Source of the DNA: Roridomyces roridus
Lineage: Eukaryota; Basidiomycota; Agaricomycetes; Agaricales; Mycenaceae
Direction: 5' to 3'
Length of the DNA stretch: 64,000 nucleotides
Assembly: GCA_029378245.1 (NCBI GenBank)
Contig: JARKIF010000009.1
Coordinates: 2,108,001-2,172,000, forward strand
Positions 35,896 to 46,518 of the stretch are shown here, piece after piece (the first letter of the stretch is position 1; the number at the start of each line of letters is the position of its first letter). The notes under the pieces are model-generated. The model worked only from the letters and a program-made list of their open reading frames with translations, did not search any database and was not told where the DNA came from. The position numbers and the translations under genes were made by a program.

Positions 35896-37672
35896 ATGTC
35901 GCGGACCCGAAACCCACAGGACGATGTCTGGGCCTTCAACCTCAGGTCCAAAACTGACGAAGACGAAGACTCGGACGACGACGACGACCCGAACCCGATC
36001 GTCGAGGAGAGTCCCAAGGATTTCGATATTTCATCACGAGAAGAGACCGTCGTATACAAGGTCCCTGCTCCCCGTTCTTTTCTGAATGAACGTCTATAAC
36101 GTGCATAATAGCCCAATCCCTTCAGTATCGCCAAAATAAATGCTGCTGCGCGTGCTAATCGGCCAGCTGCGCCCGTTCCCGCTCGCCGTCCAAACCCTGC
36201 TCCGAAAAAGCAACCGACAGGACGGATAGTCGACTGTTTCAAAGCAGCTGAGAAGAAATCTGTGGAGAATGTTGCGACGAAGGATGCGATTCCCGACTCT
36301 CCGCCTCAGCCTCTTGTGGCAACAGAGGTTCCCGTCCCAGCGCCTATAGCCCCTGCTATAGTCCCTCCACCTTTCAAGACGACAATTTTGAGCAAGAAAT
36401 TCCGAGCTCCTGCAGCAGCTCCCTTTTCATCTCCCCTTCGTGCTCCCCTTCGTTTGAACGAAGGCCTCAGAAACAACATGCCATTCTCTTCACCTATACA
36501 ACATACTCACCCCGTTCCCGTTCGCACTTTGCCTTCTGCACACACTAGCCTGAGCAAACCTGCTGGCCCTTCATTCACTCATTCTCGGAAGACTTTACTC
36601 ACAGGTAGTCCGTGATGCTCTGTCATTTTGTTTCCAATAACACTTGAGCAGGATCAAGACCCCCAACTGCAACAAAACCCGTGTATACTTATGACATGCC
36701 CCAAGAACAAACGTTGGCAGAGAATGCCGCTGATATGCTTGCCGCTGACCGTCTCAACGACGCTGACGAAAACACACTACCTCCGCCCATAAAGAGAATT
36801 GTTGGCCGTCCACATCATCTCAATCTGCCTCCTTCTAGTCCCATCCAGACTTTCAGCCCCACTCCGAGCCCCTCCCCACCGAAAAAGCGAGTGGCCTGTC
36901 GCAAGGCCGTCTCTCCAAAGAAACGTAAAAAGAGCGATGCATACAACTATTTCCAATCGGACCCCGACGAGGAATGGTCAACTTTACCCGCGCGAAAGAA
37001 GGCCAAGGCTGTAGAGCAGAAAAAGCCCAAGATCGGCGGTGTAAAGACCTCCGCCGCCTTCCGCCTCCCTGGCATGACGCCGAAGAGCAAGGTCAGCGGG
37101 ATGAGCGCCACGTCGGAGAGGCGGGTCATCACTTTCCTGCCTCCTCCCCTCATGCAGTCGGGCAAAGTCGATGTGGTCATAACGGATGCCGGTTCGAAGC
37201 ATTCCCGAGACGAATCCGGTTCTCCAACCACTACACCCAAACGTCGACGTCTCTCCAAGAACCCTTATCCCTCTCCCCCCACTTCTCGTTTGACCCCCGA
37301 TCGTTCCGAGGCCGAGGTCGCATCCAGCTCTCCAAGTACACTGCAATCCCCCAGCGTATTTGAGCCTCCGGTGCATCGTATGCCCTCCCCGCCAACGTCT
37401 GATCCTTTGCCTGAACATGACGTGGACGTCTGTTCTTTTTCCATCGACAGTGTTGCAGAGAGATACACACAGACCAAGATTATGATGCGTCAGGTGGGCT
37501 TTCATATTACCTGCTTTGAACGCCACTGAATACCGAACATTAGTAGCGCAAGCAAGTCGACGTTATATGGAATCTGCTAGACCTCCCGAGCTGTGGGTTT
37601 GTTCGTAGAGATGACGACTTGACGGATCGCTCGGAATTGCCTTTCGTTGTTTGGGATTCACAAGAGGTGTAA
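35896..37672 (+). CDS. Disordered, probably nuclear protein of unknown function
   Basis: Four exons. MSRTRNPQDDVWAFNLRSKT is followed by an acidic run (DEDEDSDDDDDPNP), EETVVYKPNPFSIAKINAAA across a 48-nt intron, GRIVDCFKAAEKKS, and long Pro/Ser/Lys-rich sequence with nuclear-localisation-like runs (SPKKRKKSDAYNYFQSDPDE, TPKRRRLSKNPYPSPP). The last intron was chosen as GTGGGC to TTAGTAG, giving TQTKIMMRQRKQVDVIWNLL and DLPSCGFVRRDDDLTD, ending VVWDSQEV at 37672. Reading through it instead stops at 37529. The spliced form looks more protein-like. GRIVDCFKA is faintly PIP-box-like but lacks the aromatic pair. I recognise no domain. The stop is 12 bp from the stop of the convergent kinase gene. 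Confidence 0.7.
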
Positions 37673-37684
37673 TTGTATTTATAT

Positions 37685-38750
37685 TCATAAACCTGCGGAA
37701 AGCAAAGTGTCCATCTTCCTCTGCGCACTCGAAGCATAGTGGCCCTAGCGAGAAGATTCAGCTCATGCCCAGTGTGGGATATAGAGAGACGTACCCCGAA
37801 GAGAAGTGTGTGATTCAGATAGTGGAAAAGCTGGTATAGCTCTCCCCTAAGGTGATATTGGTCAACGGGCTCAGTCTTGGGTAAATGTTCGTGATAAGTC
37901 TCAAAGAATCCCTTCGGTACACCTCCGAATATTCTCGCAATAGCCAAGCTGACAGCAGGCTTAGCGAAGAGTCTGGGGAGACTGGCACACGCACTCGGCC
38001 TCGTTATGACCAAAGTAAGAGGCTGGGTCGAAGATGACGGGTTCTCCGCTGCCCACTTCGCAACCCATGTTTCCACTCCAAAGATCCCCGTGCAAGAGAA
38101 CAGGTTGGATGACTAGAGGGCCTACTTTCTCTTGAGCGCTATAGAATGAGCCAAGGGATGTGCGCACCCAATAGTTTAGGGATTACCCTGTAGAAGGGTT
38201 GCTTCAACGTGGATTGAAAGGTTCGTTCGACCTACTCTTTGCGTACCATCTGCCCTCGGGCGCAGAGCGACGGAAAACTACCCTCCTTTTCGAGCTGGGA
38301 AAGCAAATCTCCTATCATCGCACTGTAACAAGCTTCCCAGGTGTCGAAAAGCCCGTTCTCCAGCCTGGTGGCTCCGCAGTACGTGGGTACCTCAAAGCCA
38401 AAGCCGTTCGGCCCCTTGTATTGATGAAGTTCCGTCGCGAGTCGTTTGCCCAGACGCCTCGCTGCTGTGTCGCTCAGAGAAGTCAAATCTTTGTATTCCG
38501 AGATCATGTAGGGCCGTCGTTCGTGGGTGCCCGTGGCCAAGACGTGTGGTGCGAGACCTGGGGCAGCAAGAGCGATTTGTTTGAGTGATTCTGCTTCTCC
38601 AGCGTACTGCTCCGCTTCGCTCTCCTCCCCAATCTTGGCGAAATATTGGGCGCCGCTAGACGAAGTGATTCGTGGAGGAGACCCTTTAAAGTCGGCGCCA
38701 TCGTCTAGCTTGTGCAATTGGTCGAGCAGGATTTTGTGAATATGGGACAT
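37685..38750 (-). CDS. Fructosamine/ribulosamine-3-kinase
   Basis: Phosphorylates sugars attached to protein lysines, reversing early glycation. [25 protein letters not shown]-like [60 protein letters not shown] and [20 protein letters not shown] are family blocks. The catalytic loop is [13 protein letters not shown], the metal site [15 protein letters not shown], then [40 protein letters not shown]. It ends MDTLLSAGL at 37685. The splice pattern between QMVRKE (about 38235) and AQEKVGPL (about 38125) is unclear: [10 protein letters not shown] is readable there but joins only through a very short gap. Otherwise intact. Confidence 0.88.
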
Positions 38751-39336
38751 GGTGGTACGAACGAGGACGATATGATGTCATCGGCTCTATAAAAAACAGG
38801 CTACTAAGTACTGAACTCGAGCACGCCGTATGCAGCGATGAGAACCACCCAAGGGCATGGGCGTTTCCTCGGTGCGCATACCCCGACCCAAGGGAAGAAG
38901 TTGAAGAGAGCCAATGCGCAAGCCGCTGGAGACGCAATATTTTGAGTATCCGCAGGCCGAGGAGGAATCACTGGGTGGTTGGCCGGAAAAGAGCTCGATC
39001 ACGTCGTCTGCGGTGTCGGGAGCCATGGAATGGCCATGGTCGGAATAGGACCATGCTGAGTTTTGATCCAAGTGGCGAGCGAAGAGAAGAGTCCTACGTC
39101 CCAAGGCGGAGTGGAGAGAGCGAGGTTGAAAAGGGATATTTCAAGGTGGCTGTTGAACGCCGCGGCTGTTTTGCCGACTTTGCACAACGATCGTGACCGT
39201 CCTGGACAAATCCAAGGTGCTGCTCTCTTTATCGCCACGGAGGAGTCTTGTCGATTGCCAGATCATTGCGACCACCAAATTCTTGCGAGGATCCGATCCC
39301 GAATGTTGAGACCGAACTCGAGTCTCGAAGGCAGAA
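38751..39336 (-). other. Spacer with second copy of the IAAYGVLE motif
   Basis: On the minus strand 38928-38807 reads ASPAACALALFNFFPWVGVC, then PWVVLIAAYGVLEFST and stop. DNA at 38816-38857 matches 21003-21045, part of a similar remnant there. No ATG or clear splice extends it: the frame is closed by TGA about 60 bp upstream. Likely a decayed or multi-exon member of a small membrane-protein family. The rest to 39336 shows nothing recognisable. Confidence 0.3.
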
Positions 39337-39338
39337 TA

Positions 39339-40212
39339 GAGCGTATTGGATCTCGAAAAAAGTGGAATTTCTGTCGAACGAAACTCGCTTAGGATTAAGC
39401 GAGTTTCGACAAAATTGATGGGGATGATCTCGCCCTGAAGCAAGCTCGCCACCGTTCTTAGTCTCACCAGTCAGACGGCTAAGTTCACCCTAAAAGGGAA
39501 CCCGGCCTTAGCCGTCTGATCCAATTGTCGCCAAGATGGGTGACATAACCCTTCGGGGATCTCGGCGTCACAGTGGAGCAAAGTTCTGCTGCTCCCTGTC
39601 CTCTGTAGCCCCAATATGACCCGGATACCTGTCTGACACACATTTAAACACCGTTTTATTGCTAAATTACACAGTCATTCCCCAGAAGAATCAGTCCAGC
39701 ATGTACCATTTTGTGAGTGTGACAGTGACTTGTGACGAGCAGCCAGTCGAAAGCCAGTCGAAAGACCCTCAATTCCTTGGTTTTTGAGAGCAAAACACAA
39801 AGATATGTACTGAAGATGGTTCCCTTCACGCACCCTAGGTAGAATCTAGGTGGAACAAGTCCATAAAGACCTCAAGTTCAGAGTGTGAATCGGATGTGAC
39901 AACGCCGAGATCCCCGAAGGGTTATGTCACCCATCTTGGCGACAATTGGATCAGACGGCTAAGGCCGGGTTCCCTTTTAGGGTGAACTTAGCCGTCTGAC
40001 TGGTGAGACTACACCGTTCTGCGAGTCTTTGCAGAGGACATTCCCAGAGATGAGTGTGTAAACACTTGTTTTTCTTGCACGTCTGCTGGACCTGAAATGA
40101 GCAAGAAGCTCGCGATTTACTGCTCTCCATCAACTTTGGGATTTCACGAAATCCGCTCCACTTTACCCGAGATTTCGCTTAAAGTGCACTTTTTTCCAAA
40201 TCCAATACGCTC
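39339..40212. mobile_element. Outer TIR element (TA target site), split by a nested MITE
   Basis: Left end GAGCGTATTGGAT (from 39339) and right end ATCCAATACGCTC (to 40212) are exact inverted repeats, and homology continues inward: about 28 of the first 32 bases match, including an A6 tract followed by GTG. Both ends are flanked by TA (39337-39338 and 40213-40214), the duplication made by Tc1/mariner-type transposases. Without the inserted element (39459-40011 plus its 9-bp duplication) it would be about 312 bp and non-coding, so a MITE. A perfect 12-bp hairpin, GAAACTCGCTTA/TAAGCGAGTTTC with a 4-nt loop, lies near 39380-39408. Confidence 0.7.
39459..40011. mobile_element. Nested 553-bp MITE with 110-bp TIRs and 9-bp target duplication
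   Basis: Left arm 39459-39568 and right arm 39902-40011 are reverse complements over 110 bp with essentially no mismatch. The direct repeat CACCGTTCT flanks both ends (39450-39458 and 40012-40020). Long TIRs plus a 9-bp duplication are typical of Mutator-like elements, and no transposase frame is present, so it is non-autonomous. Each arm contains its own 12-bp hairpin (CAGACGGCTAAG / CTTAGCCGTCTG). The near-identity of the arms suggests a recent insertion, younger than the outer element it interrupts. Confidence 0.85.
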
Positions 40213-41355
40213 TAATACGACGGAGGCGCTCGATTCTCGGCGTTGAATCGAGCAGGGCTCCTCCTGCTCTCCCATTTACCAAATTGGAACAATCGGGAAT
40301 ACATGCTCCCTGGTTGCTCTTGAAGGCTTGATGCAGCTTGCATCGCCCGAGTTGTCCATAATCCCACTCAGAACTGGTAGAATCTCGCGGGGCGCCACAT
40401 CTGCAAATTTGTCTTTCGGAGTCTGGACAGCGCGTTCTGGTTTCTCACTACTCCAGATTCACCGGCTTTGGGAGCAATTTCCTTTTCATCTTGCCCACTG
40501 CGGACATACTGTCGCCGAGACGATGAGGGCACTGTCGGATCATCGTTCTCGAAAGCTTGTGCCGGTGCCCTACTCTGAATTTTGTTGTGGGCTGAGAACC
40601 GAGCTGAACACTGGCACCGTGTTGACTCTTGAATTAAGTATAAGTGCTGAACACTTGGTCTTGTTCGCTGTTTTACTTGTACAGCGGGACTTGCGTGTCG
40701 AGTGGGGATTCTTGATCAGGCAGGAAATTTCAGACGCTCGTCCTGGGGTATACTCAATTGTTACTTTGGTGAGCGCTCTGGTCAAAGGTTGTTACTGACT
40801 CACGTAAATGATGACTCGATGATGGCGCATCGCCAACGAGTCGGAGCAACGACGGCAAGGGCACCGAAAGCAGAGACTTTACCTCCTACCAGCATTGATC
40901 ATACATGATCCGCCAGTGAATCTCCCCGAGTCGGCACCAGCAGGTCGACGAATTTGAAGAGACTAGGGACCGAGGCCGAGTGCTCGTCAAAGTGGGTGAA
41001 AGCACCAGTCGTATCTCGGTATGTGGCAGGTTACATGCTTCCCGGTGTTCTTTGAGCTCGTCGTAATTTCCAGAGTGCGCCGACACGTTTCATGCCATGG
41101 CCCGCGCACCAGTGCCCTTGAGCGTGGTGCCTCGTCCCAGTGCAGGCTCGCTATTGGTTGCTCTTCCTTGGGTAGCTACTTCCCATTAGAGCTGGCCTCA
41201 AGGCGTTGTTCCAAAGTTTCGAAGGTTCGTGATGTTCTGTCATATCACTGAATCGCACAAACTCTCTTTTCCCTTTTCAGGCGTCAGAAGCTTTCGAGTT
41301 GTCCACCGATAAAAGACTGCAGATATGGAGCCGGTTCCAACCCAATCCCCCACAA
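40213..41355 (+). repeat. Promoter-side part of inverted-duplication arm 1
   Basis: No gene seen. From about 40.65 kb onward the sequence is a diverged reverse-complement match to 43.66-44.4 kb. For example, the stretch ending GGGTATACTCAA...TTTGGTGAGCG...CTGGTCAAA at 40744-40790 mirrors 44308-44352, and GCTTCCCGGTGTTCTTTGAG at 41038 mirrors the 44.0-kb region. The last 60 bp before ATG 41356 include GATAAAAGA, also found upstream of the partner gene. Confidence 0.55.
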
Positions 41356-41782
41356 ATGCCTCCTCAGCGCACTCGAGATGCCCGGACGACCAACATCCAC
41401 CCGCTGACGCCCTTCATAGCCTACCATGCGCAACCGGTAAGCCCGTCTGTAGACCCACGTCCCGAATTTCATCTTCTACCTCAAGTGGCGCGGCTCCCCG
41501 CCCCGGTCGCACTGGCCAGTCCCCGTAATGCGCTCCCCTGCGCGCAGAGTTATCTTCAACCTCCCGCACACCTACCGCTGGCAAGTTCACCTGTTTTTCA
41601 CTCTCGCAGTCATTGTACGCATTCGCTCCTGGTCACTCAAGTGGAGACTGACGCGTTTCTTACTTTAGGATCTATACGGCGCCAACTTTTTCGTCGTCAA
41701 TATCTTTCCTCAAGACAGTGGCAACACGTTCTTGTTCAGGGCGTTCCTCACTCAGTTGCTCGACCGTCGGCGCCAGAATTAG
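41356..41782 (+). CDS. Small three-exon gene of unknown function, copy 1 of an inverted pair
   Basis: Exons 41356-41436, 41486-41614 and 41669-41782 give 107 residues: MPPQRTRDARTTNIHPLTPF, IAYHAQP, then VMRSPARRVIFNLPHTYRWQ, VHLFFTLAVI and DLYGANFFVVNIFPQ, ending LLDRRRQN. Both introns are phase 0 with GT-AG ends. The partner at 43260-43661 has the same three-exon structure and phases, and matching segments RW-x3-F-x-F/L-x-L-x-VIDLY and FVVN-x-FP. Conservation is concentrated in predicted exons while introns and flanks have drifted, which suggests real coding sequence. No signal peptide or known domain. Confidence 0.6.
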
Positions 41783-42612
41783 TAGCACTGTATTGCTATC
41801 GATCTTTTTGGCCCGGCGTTCTGAATGTGTTCAAGGCGACTCGTTTGGAGGATCATGCCGGTAATTTGTTGGAACCACGAGCTCTCACTAAAACACACGG
41901 CCGTCTCCCTTTTCCCGAGCCAAATGCGAGCCAAATGTTTGAGGTGGTTCCTCTCCGTCTGAACGATGTGTAGCTCAGCGATATGGGCTTGTGTGGGTAC
42001 AGCAAAGGACTTCCCAGCGTTCTCTCATTGTGTCGTTCGAGCCATCACACAGTAAATCAAGTAGAATATCATTCATTTTCACTGCCTGCACGATATATAA
42101 AACACTCTTGTGTGCATGACAGCGAACTATTCGTGCGAGTCGGCCAAAGAAGACGACATAAGTGCCTTGAAGAGACAAACAAGTAGTGCATCCATGTGTA
42201 CGCTACGCACCAGCACCGCCAGTCTCCCAATGTCAGACTCGGATCAACAAAAAAATAAGATGGTCGAATTTTTTTAGTGTTGATCTTGACAGCACTGCAG
42301 GAAGGGTTGTTTTTCTAGAGCAGGAGAGAGAAAGGCCCGTTCACCACCAATGGCGGGATCAAAATGCGTTACAGCTTGAGCTTGGTGAAGCCTCGGCAGT
42401 TGGTAGTGGGAATAAATGAATGTGGCATGACTGGGACAAGTTATCGTCGCTATCGCCTGTAGCTGTCGAGAGATTGGCTTCGAAGAACTATCTGCGCTCG
42501 GGGAAGTGCAAAATGGCTCCGACCGCTTCTGTCATCACCGTCTCTGCCTAGATGACCCGTTCATTCTCTGAATACCAGATCCGTCTCGGGGAATTTGGGT
42601 CTTGACTCTCCA
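41783..42612. other. Spacer between the duplicated small genes
   Basis: About 830 bp. Short open frames exist but none resembles a protein, and none is shared with the other arm. An AT-rich stretch at 42245-42300 contains A6 and T7 tracts. Nothing identified. Confidence 0.45.
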
Positions 42613-43074
42613 TTAGCGTGTAATCGGCGTTTTGTTGTTGCGGAGGAGGCTCATGCGGTGGAGTCGGGGAACGTCGCAAAGGATGCAGAGGATGAAGGAA
42701 TTGGATGGGACGATCTTGCAAATCGGCAAGAAGAACGGAAGCAGCGGTCGTGACAATAGTGTTTGTTGGGAGACAAAGGAAGGTGATGCAGTTGGATGTA
42801 TTCGGGCTCGGATAAGGGCCAGAACGCCCGGGAGCGTCATGGGGTAGAGTCGGTCTGCGGGTATTTGGCTTTCAAAAGACACTGCCCCCATCGTGGGATG
42901 CCCAAACGGAGAGTTTACGTGCAAATATGCTCTTGCTGCGTATGGAGGTTGCAGCAGCCAGCACGGAGATGTGTCGGGGATGTGTTTAGAAGGATTCATG
43001 GCTGGAAAAGGAGACGGTTGTAGAGCGGAGGCAACTTTTGCACAGGGGTGACGGCGGTTTCTGAACCTTGGCAA
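42613..43074 (-). repeat. Duplicated block B, minus copy
   Basis: The minus strand reads as one long frame with hydrophobic sequence (PICKIVPSNSFILCILCDVP), but it aligns as DNA with 45379-45590 on the plus strand. Examples are CTCTCCGTTTG...CATCCC and AAGATCGTC-x-CATCCA...CCTTCATCCTCT-x-CATCCTTTG. Frames are not conserved between copies, so I treat it as a repeated non-coding or decayed sequence, not a gene. Confidence 0.45.
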
Positions 43075-43259
43075 AGGTATTTACCGGCGCAGCCTGCAGG
43101 CAGACGTAAAATTAGAAATCGGTTTCATTTTCGCAGAGAAAATCACCTTGTAGAAGGGCACTTAATCGCTCATGTGATACGGAACCCTGAACAGTCACAC
43201 AAAGCATTCAAACAGAGCGATAGCATAATACAGCGATGTTTTTTTTGGGCAGGGAACAA

Positions 43260-43661
43260 TCAATCGTCGAGCAAATCGGCCAGGAAATCCCCAGCCGCCG
43301 CGGTGAGGTGGTGATAGGGGAAAACATTCACGACAAAGTAATCTTCCTCGTATAAGTCCTATAAAACAGTCAGCCCAGTTGGTACTGCTCAGTTGGAATG
43401 AGTACGCACGATAACGACCAGATTGAAGACAAAATCGAAACACCAGCGATGTTCATGTTCCAGGTGGCGGATGACCGGGCCACCAAAGCCTATCGCGGGA
43501 ACAGAACAATACTGCGGGGGCGCTTGGTTTTGATACTTGAGGGAGATGGAAATTAGGACGTGAATCCGAGATATTGAAAGACGTACGGGGTAGAGGTGGT
43601 AGATTATGAAGGGGTTGGGCGTGAGGATGGTGTAGGTCGACTGAGTGGGGTGAGGAGGCAT
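43260..43661 (-). CDS. Small three-exon gene of unknown function, copy 2 of an inverted pair
   Basis: Exons (in transcription order) 43661-43587, 43535-43410 and 43358-43260 give 99 residues: MPPHPTQSTYTILTPNPFII, YHLYP, YQNQAPPQYCSVPAIGFGGP, VIRHLEHEHRWCFDFVFNLV, VI, DLYEEDYFVVNVFPYHHLTA and a C terminus GDFLADLLDD. Intron donors are GTACGT and GTGCGT, both phase 0, at the same places as in copy 1. The protein is acidic at the C terminus here and basic in copy 1. No known domain. The aromatic HRW...F-x-F...VIDLY core is the conserved part. Confidence 0.6.
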
Positions 43662-45378
43662 TATTTTGGTGGGCGCGGCGCAATCCCAAAGCGCGGCCCC
43701 ATAGCTCTTTTATCTGTCGCACAAAATTGAGGGCTCGCAATGCTGAAAGCGGAAACTCCCAGGTGTGCAAGCTTCCATAGGGCTGGCTTCTGTTGTAGAA
43801 GCCACGATGTTTGTTCTGGACCGATCCTCGTCTGTGGCAGATCAATCGGGCAACCTTGCTGGGCTCTGAAGCAAATTCAAACAGCACCAGGGGAAGCAGC
43901 CAATGAACGTGCACACGCAAGACGAGGACTGTGAGTATCCATGGCAGCAAAGCTGCGATGGGCATCCCTCGGTGCGCAACGAGGCGAGTAGCGCGCCCAG
44001 ACGGTCCAAAGAGGTCAAGGAGCACCGGAAAGCTTGGAACTGGCTCATACCAAAGGAAGATCGGTCCTCTGTACTCTCGCCTCAAGCACACGCTGTATCC
44101 CTCGACTTGGCTTGTCCTCGGAAATTCTCCCCACTGGTGCCGACTTTGGGCGCGCGTCACGCAATATCGAATGGCGTCGTCGTTGAGGAGAGAACAAGGA
44201 GGGTTCACCGAGTGCACCGTCCCCGCCGCCAGCTCACTGCGATGACTCGTCTGCGCTGCCGGGGCCTATCATCAAAATATTACGTAAACGTGAGTTGTTG
44301 GCAACGATTTTTGACCAGAACGCTCACCAAAGAAACATTTGAGTATACCCAGATGAGAGTCTGAAGCTCCCTGTCCGACCTCAAGACACCCGATATTTGC
44401 GACACACAAGATACAAGCCCCGCCCGTCCAAGAAAAGCCAAGACCATCAAGTTGTCCACTGCCGACCAGCAAAGAGTTCCAAGACTCGACGTGCATTTTA
44501 GCTCGCAGGGAGAGACAACCGACGAGACTCTGAGTGCCGAGCGCCTCCCGAACATTCCAGAGCGCCAAGGCCGACCGTCTCGTCGAAAGAGTGTCGGCAG
44601 CCAATGAAGAATACTCAATGGAGAGTGCCGGTAAATCTTGGGAGTAAATCTCAAGTAGTGAGAGACCAGAAGACGCTGCCGACTCTCAACAGTGCAGCTG
44701 GCACACACGGTCCAGGGACAAGACTCGGGAGCTGATTTAAAGTTTATTGGACAGTAGCCCGACCAAAGCCCGACGGCTTCTCCGTGTCTGTCAAGGTCTC
44801 TGCAGGCCATCTGCTGGTGGCCCGGAATGCCTGGACGATGAGGATTGGACTGCGAACCTTGTGGAGCCGCGTATCCGCCTGTTCCTACCCTCCATTCCCC
44901 TTGCACCCTCACGTCTGGCCTCTAAATCCCGTAATCGACGTTCGCGCAAAATGTAGCGCAATGGTATGTGGCAAACCAGTGGTGAAGAGAGTGCAGCCAT
45001 TTCATGGTTGAAGACAAAGCGCCGATCACTTGAAATTTCAATTCCTCTCGATCAACCCGCGCGCCACCATCGCATCGTGCCCGCCTAGTCGGTGGCACGC
45101 GGCCGGACACGGTGAAGACTCCCAATGTGAGTGGGCACAGTCCTACAAACGAGACGAGGAGAACTGCACTTTTTCAGGTTATCCGACCTCCAGAGGCTCC
45201 AACTTGGTCCTAGTCAACCTTTGCAACGCAGGGCCGCTCCTTCGAGAAACCGAGGAGAATGCTCAGTATCGTCGGCCTTTAGGTCTTCGACTGCATAGAA
45301 GAACTTCAATGCCTCGACAGATCCAAAGACTCGAAAACTCGCAGGGCTGCCCTTGGATAATGTCGGAATCCACCGTGC
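43662..45378 (-). repeat. Promoter-side part of inverted-duplication arm 2 and spacer
   Basis: 43.66-44.4 kb mirrors 40.65-41.35 kb in reverse complement with many substitutions and small indels. A GATAAAAGAGC stretch precedes the copy-2 start as in copy 1. Several open frames here (for example minus 44217-43453) are shadows running through copy 2. 44.4-45.38 kb shows no gene I can support. Confidence 0.5.
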
Positions 45379-45630
45379 ATATTTCCAACTTTAACTCTCC
45401 GTTTGAACATCCCCACGGACGCCATAACATCCTCGCTCTTTTGGTACGACATTGAATATTCTTGCACCGTCGGACTGACCCCAGCATCCAGGACACTCAT
45501 GTCCAAGATCGTCTCATCCACCGTTCTCGCATCCACTGCCTTCATCCTCTCCATCCTTTGGGTAGCCCTCCTCTGTGTTGCACTTCCTCGAGCGCAGAGA
45601 GATTCTCTTCGAAGGCTGCCACTATCTTGA
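45379..45630 (+). repeat. Duplicated block B, plus copy, with a possible TM micropeptide
   Basis: Aligns with the minus copy at 42.65-42.93 kb. Within it ATG 45499 opens 43 codons: MSKIVSSTVLASTAFILSIL, WVALLCVALPRAQRD, ending PLS, a single hydrophobic helix with basic tail. Because the other copy does not keep this frame, translation is doubtful. Confidence 0.35.
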
Positions 45631-46278
45631 CAATACAACGATAACTTGTCCTAGTCTGTCTGCCAGTAATACATACCACATTCATTTATTCCCACTAGCA
45701 TGCGCGAAAGAGACTGGGTGTGCATCAAGAGTTCGACCGAATGTCATCCAGAGAGCATCCTCCTGCTGTATAATCAGGGAGCACGAATCATCGACAGCAA
45801 CTTCACCGCGAAGAGAGTAGAAAAAAAAAGGCGAGCATTCTATTGGAGCTAGTAATGGAGCAGATGGTTTATTCGTCGTTGCACTTCCTTGCCCCCACCC
45901 CCAGGTATGATTCACCATACTTCCTCCCCAAAAACACCTTCCAATGCAAAAAGAACCACTATTCGCCGCACCAATCTCTTGCTTCCTCTCCCCACCGTCG
46001 CCTCAAGATTTCAATCCCAGTCAGAACATCGAGAGCAAAGTTGGTTGGATGGCATGATGTAGGCTCTGTTGCCGTGCGGGCGTGGGTATCTGGAGGAGGT
46101 GACGCCAGGTGGGCGAGGCGCGAAGGATGGTGGTTGCCGATGGGCGGTGAGGGATAGGTTGTGGAGGAAACCAAGCCAGCGAGATGAGCATGGCCAAGAC
46201 GGGCGGACAGACAACTCCAACGACGCGACAAGAAACCCCTCATCCACCAAAACCAACTCCAATGCGACAGCTGCCCAG
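45631..46278. other. Spacer or 3' part of an unresolved minus-strand gene
   Basis: The minus strand has long GC-rich open frames in two registers (for example ELVLVDEGFLVASLELSV), none recognisable. The region may contain the 3' exons of the candidate gene at 46.28-47.2 kb. An A9 tract lies at about 45821. Confidence 0.3.
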
Positions 46279-46518
46279 CTAGACGTCGCCCGAGTCGAAA
46301 GTGCGACCACCCCCCGCACCAACGTCTTGCTGAGTCGGTTTCAACCACGTACCGCGGCGTGCGGCAGCCCAAGCGTCCTTGACGGCCGTACCTTGATCCT
46401 CGCGTCGTGGTCCTGCCGGTCTTGGAGTGGTGATGGTGGTTTGGAGCAAATGAGTCGTGTCGCTGTCGTCTCCGTCGACAGGCAGAGTCCTGTATGCGAC
46501 GCCCGTCTCGTTCTGGAC
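46279..46518 (-). CDS. Exon of an unrecognised minus-strand gene
   Basis: After an acceptor-like GATCCCCAG, the minus strand reads 79 codons with natural protein composition: VQNETGVAYRTLPVDGDDSD, TTHLLQTTITTPRPAGPRRE, DQGTAVKDAWAAARRGTWLK, PTQQDVGAGGGRTFDSGDV then stop. Upstream on the same strand (about 46950-46840) FIPPPSTPSSRRRRPTDETS, DEVTQGRPLDAEAGTVGPTT ends at a GTTAGA donor and also looks coding, and a 50-nt exon-like piece bounded by TTGTAG and GTAATG lies near 47160-47110. I could not join them into one model. Possibly a secreted or membrane protein. Confidence 0.3.
   Translation of the reverse strand, partial: VQNETGVAYRTLPVDGDDSDTTHLLQTTITTPRPAGPRREDQGTAVKDAWAAARRGTWLKPTQQDVGAGGGRTFDSGDV

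Noticed and set aside
42613..43074. 153-codon minus-strand open frame as a gene
   Set aside because: It is part of a DNA repeat whose other copy (45.38-45.59 kb) does not keep the frame.
43453..44217. 254-codon minus-strand open frame starting MHSVNPPCSLLND
   Set aside because: It reads through the introns of the small three-exon gene in the wrong frame and into its promoter.
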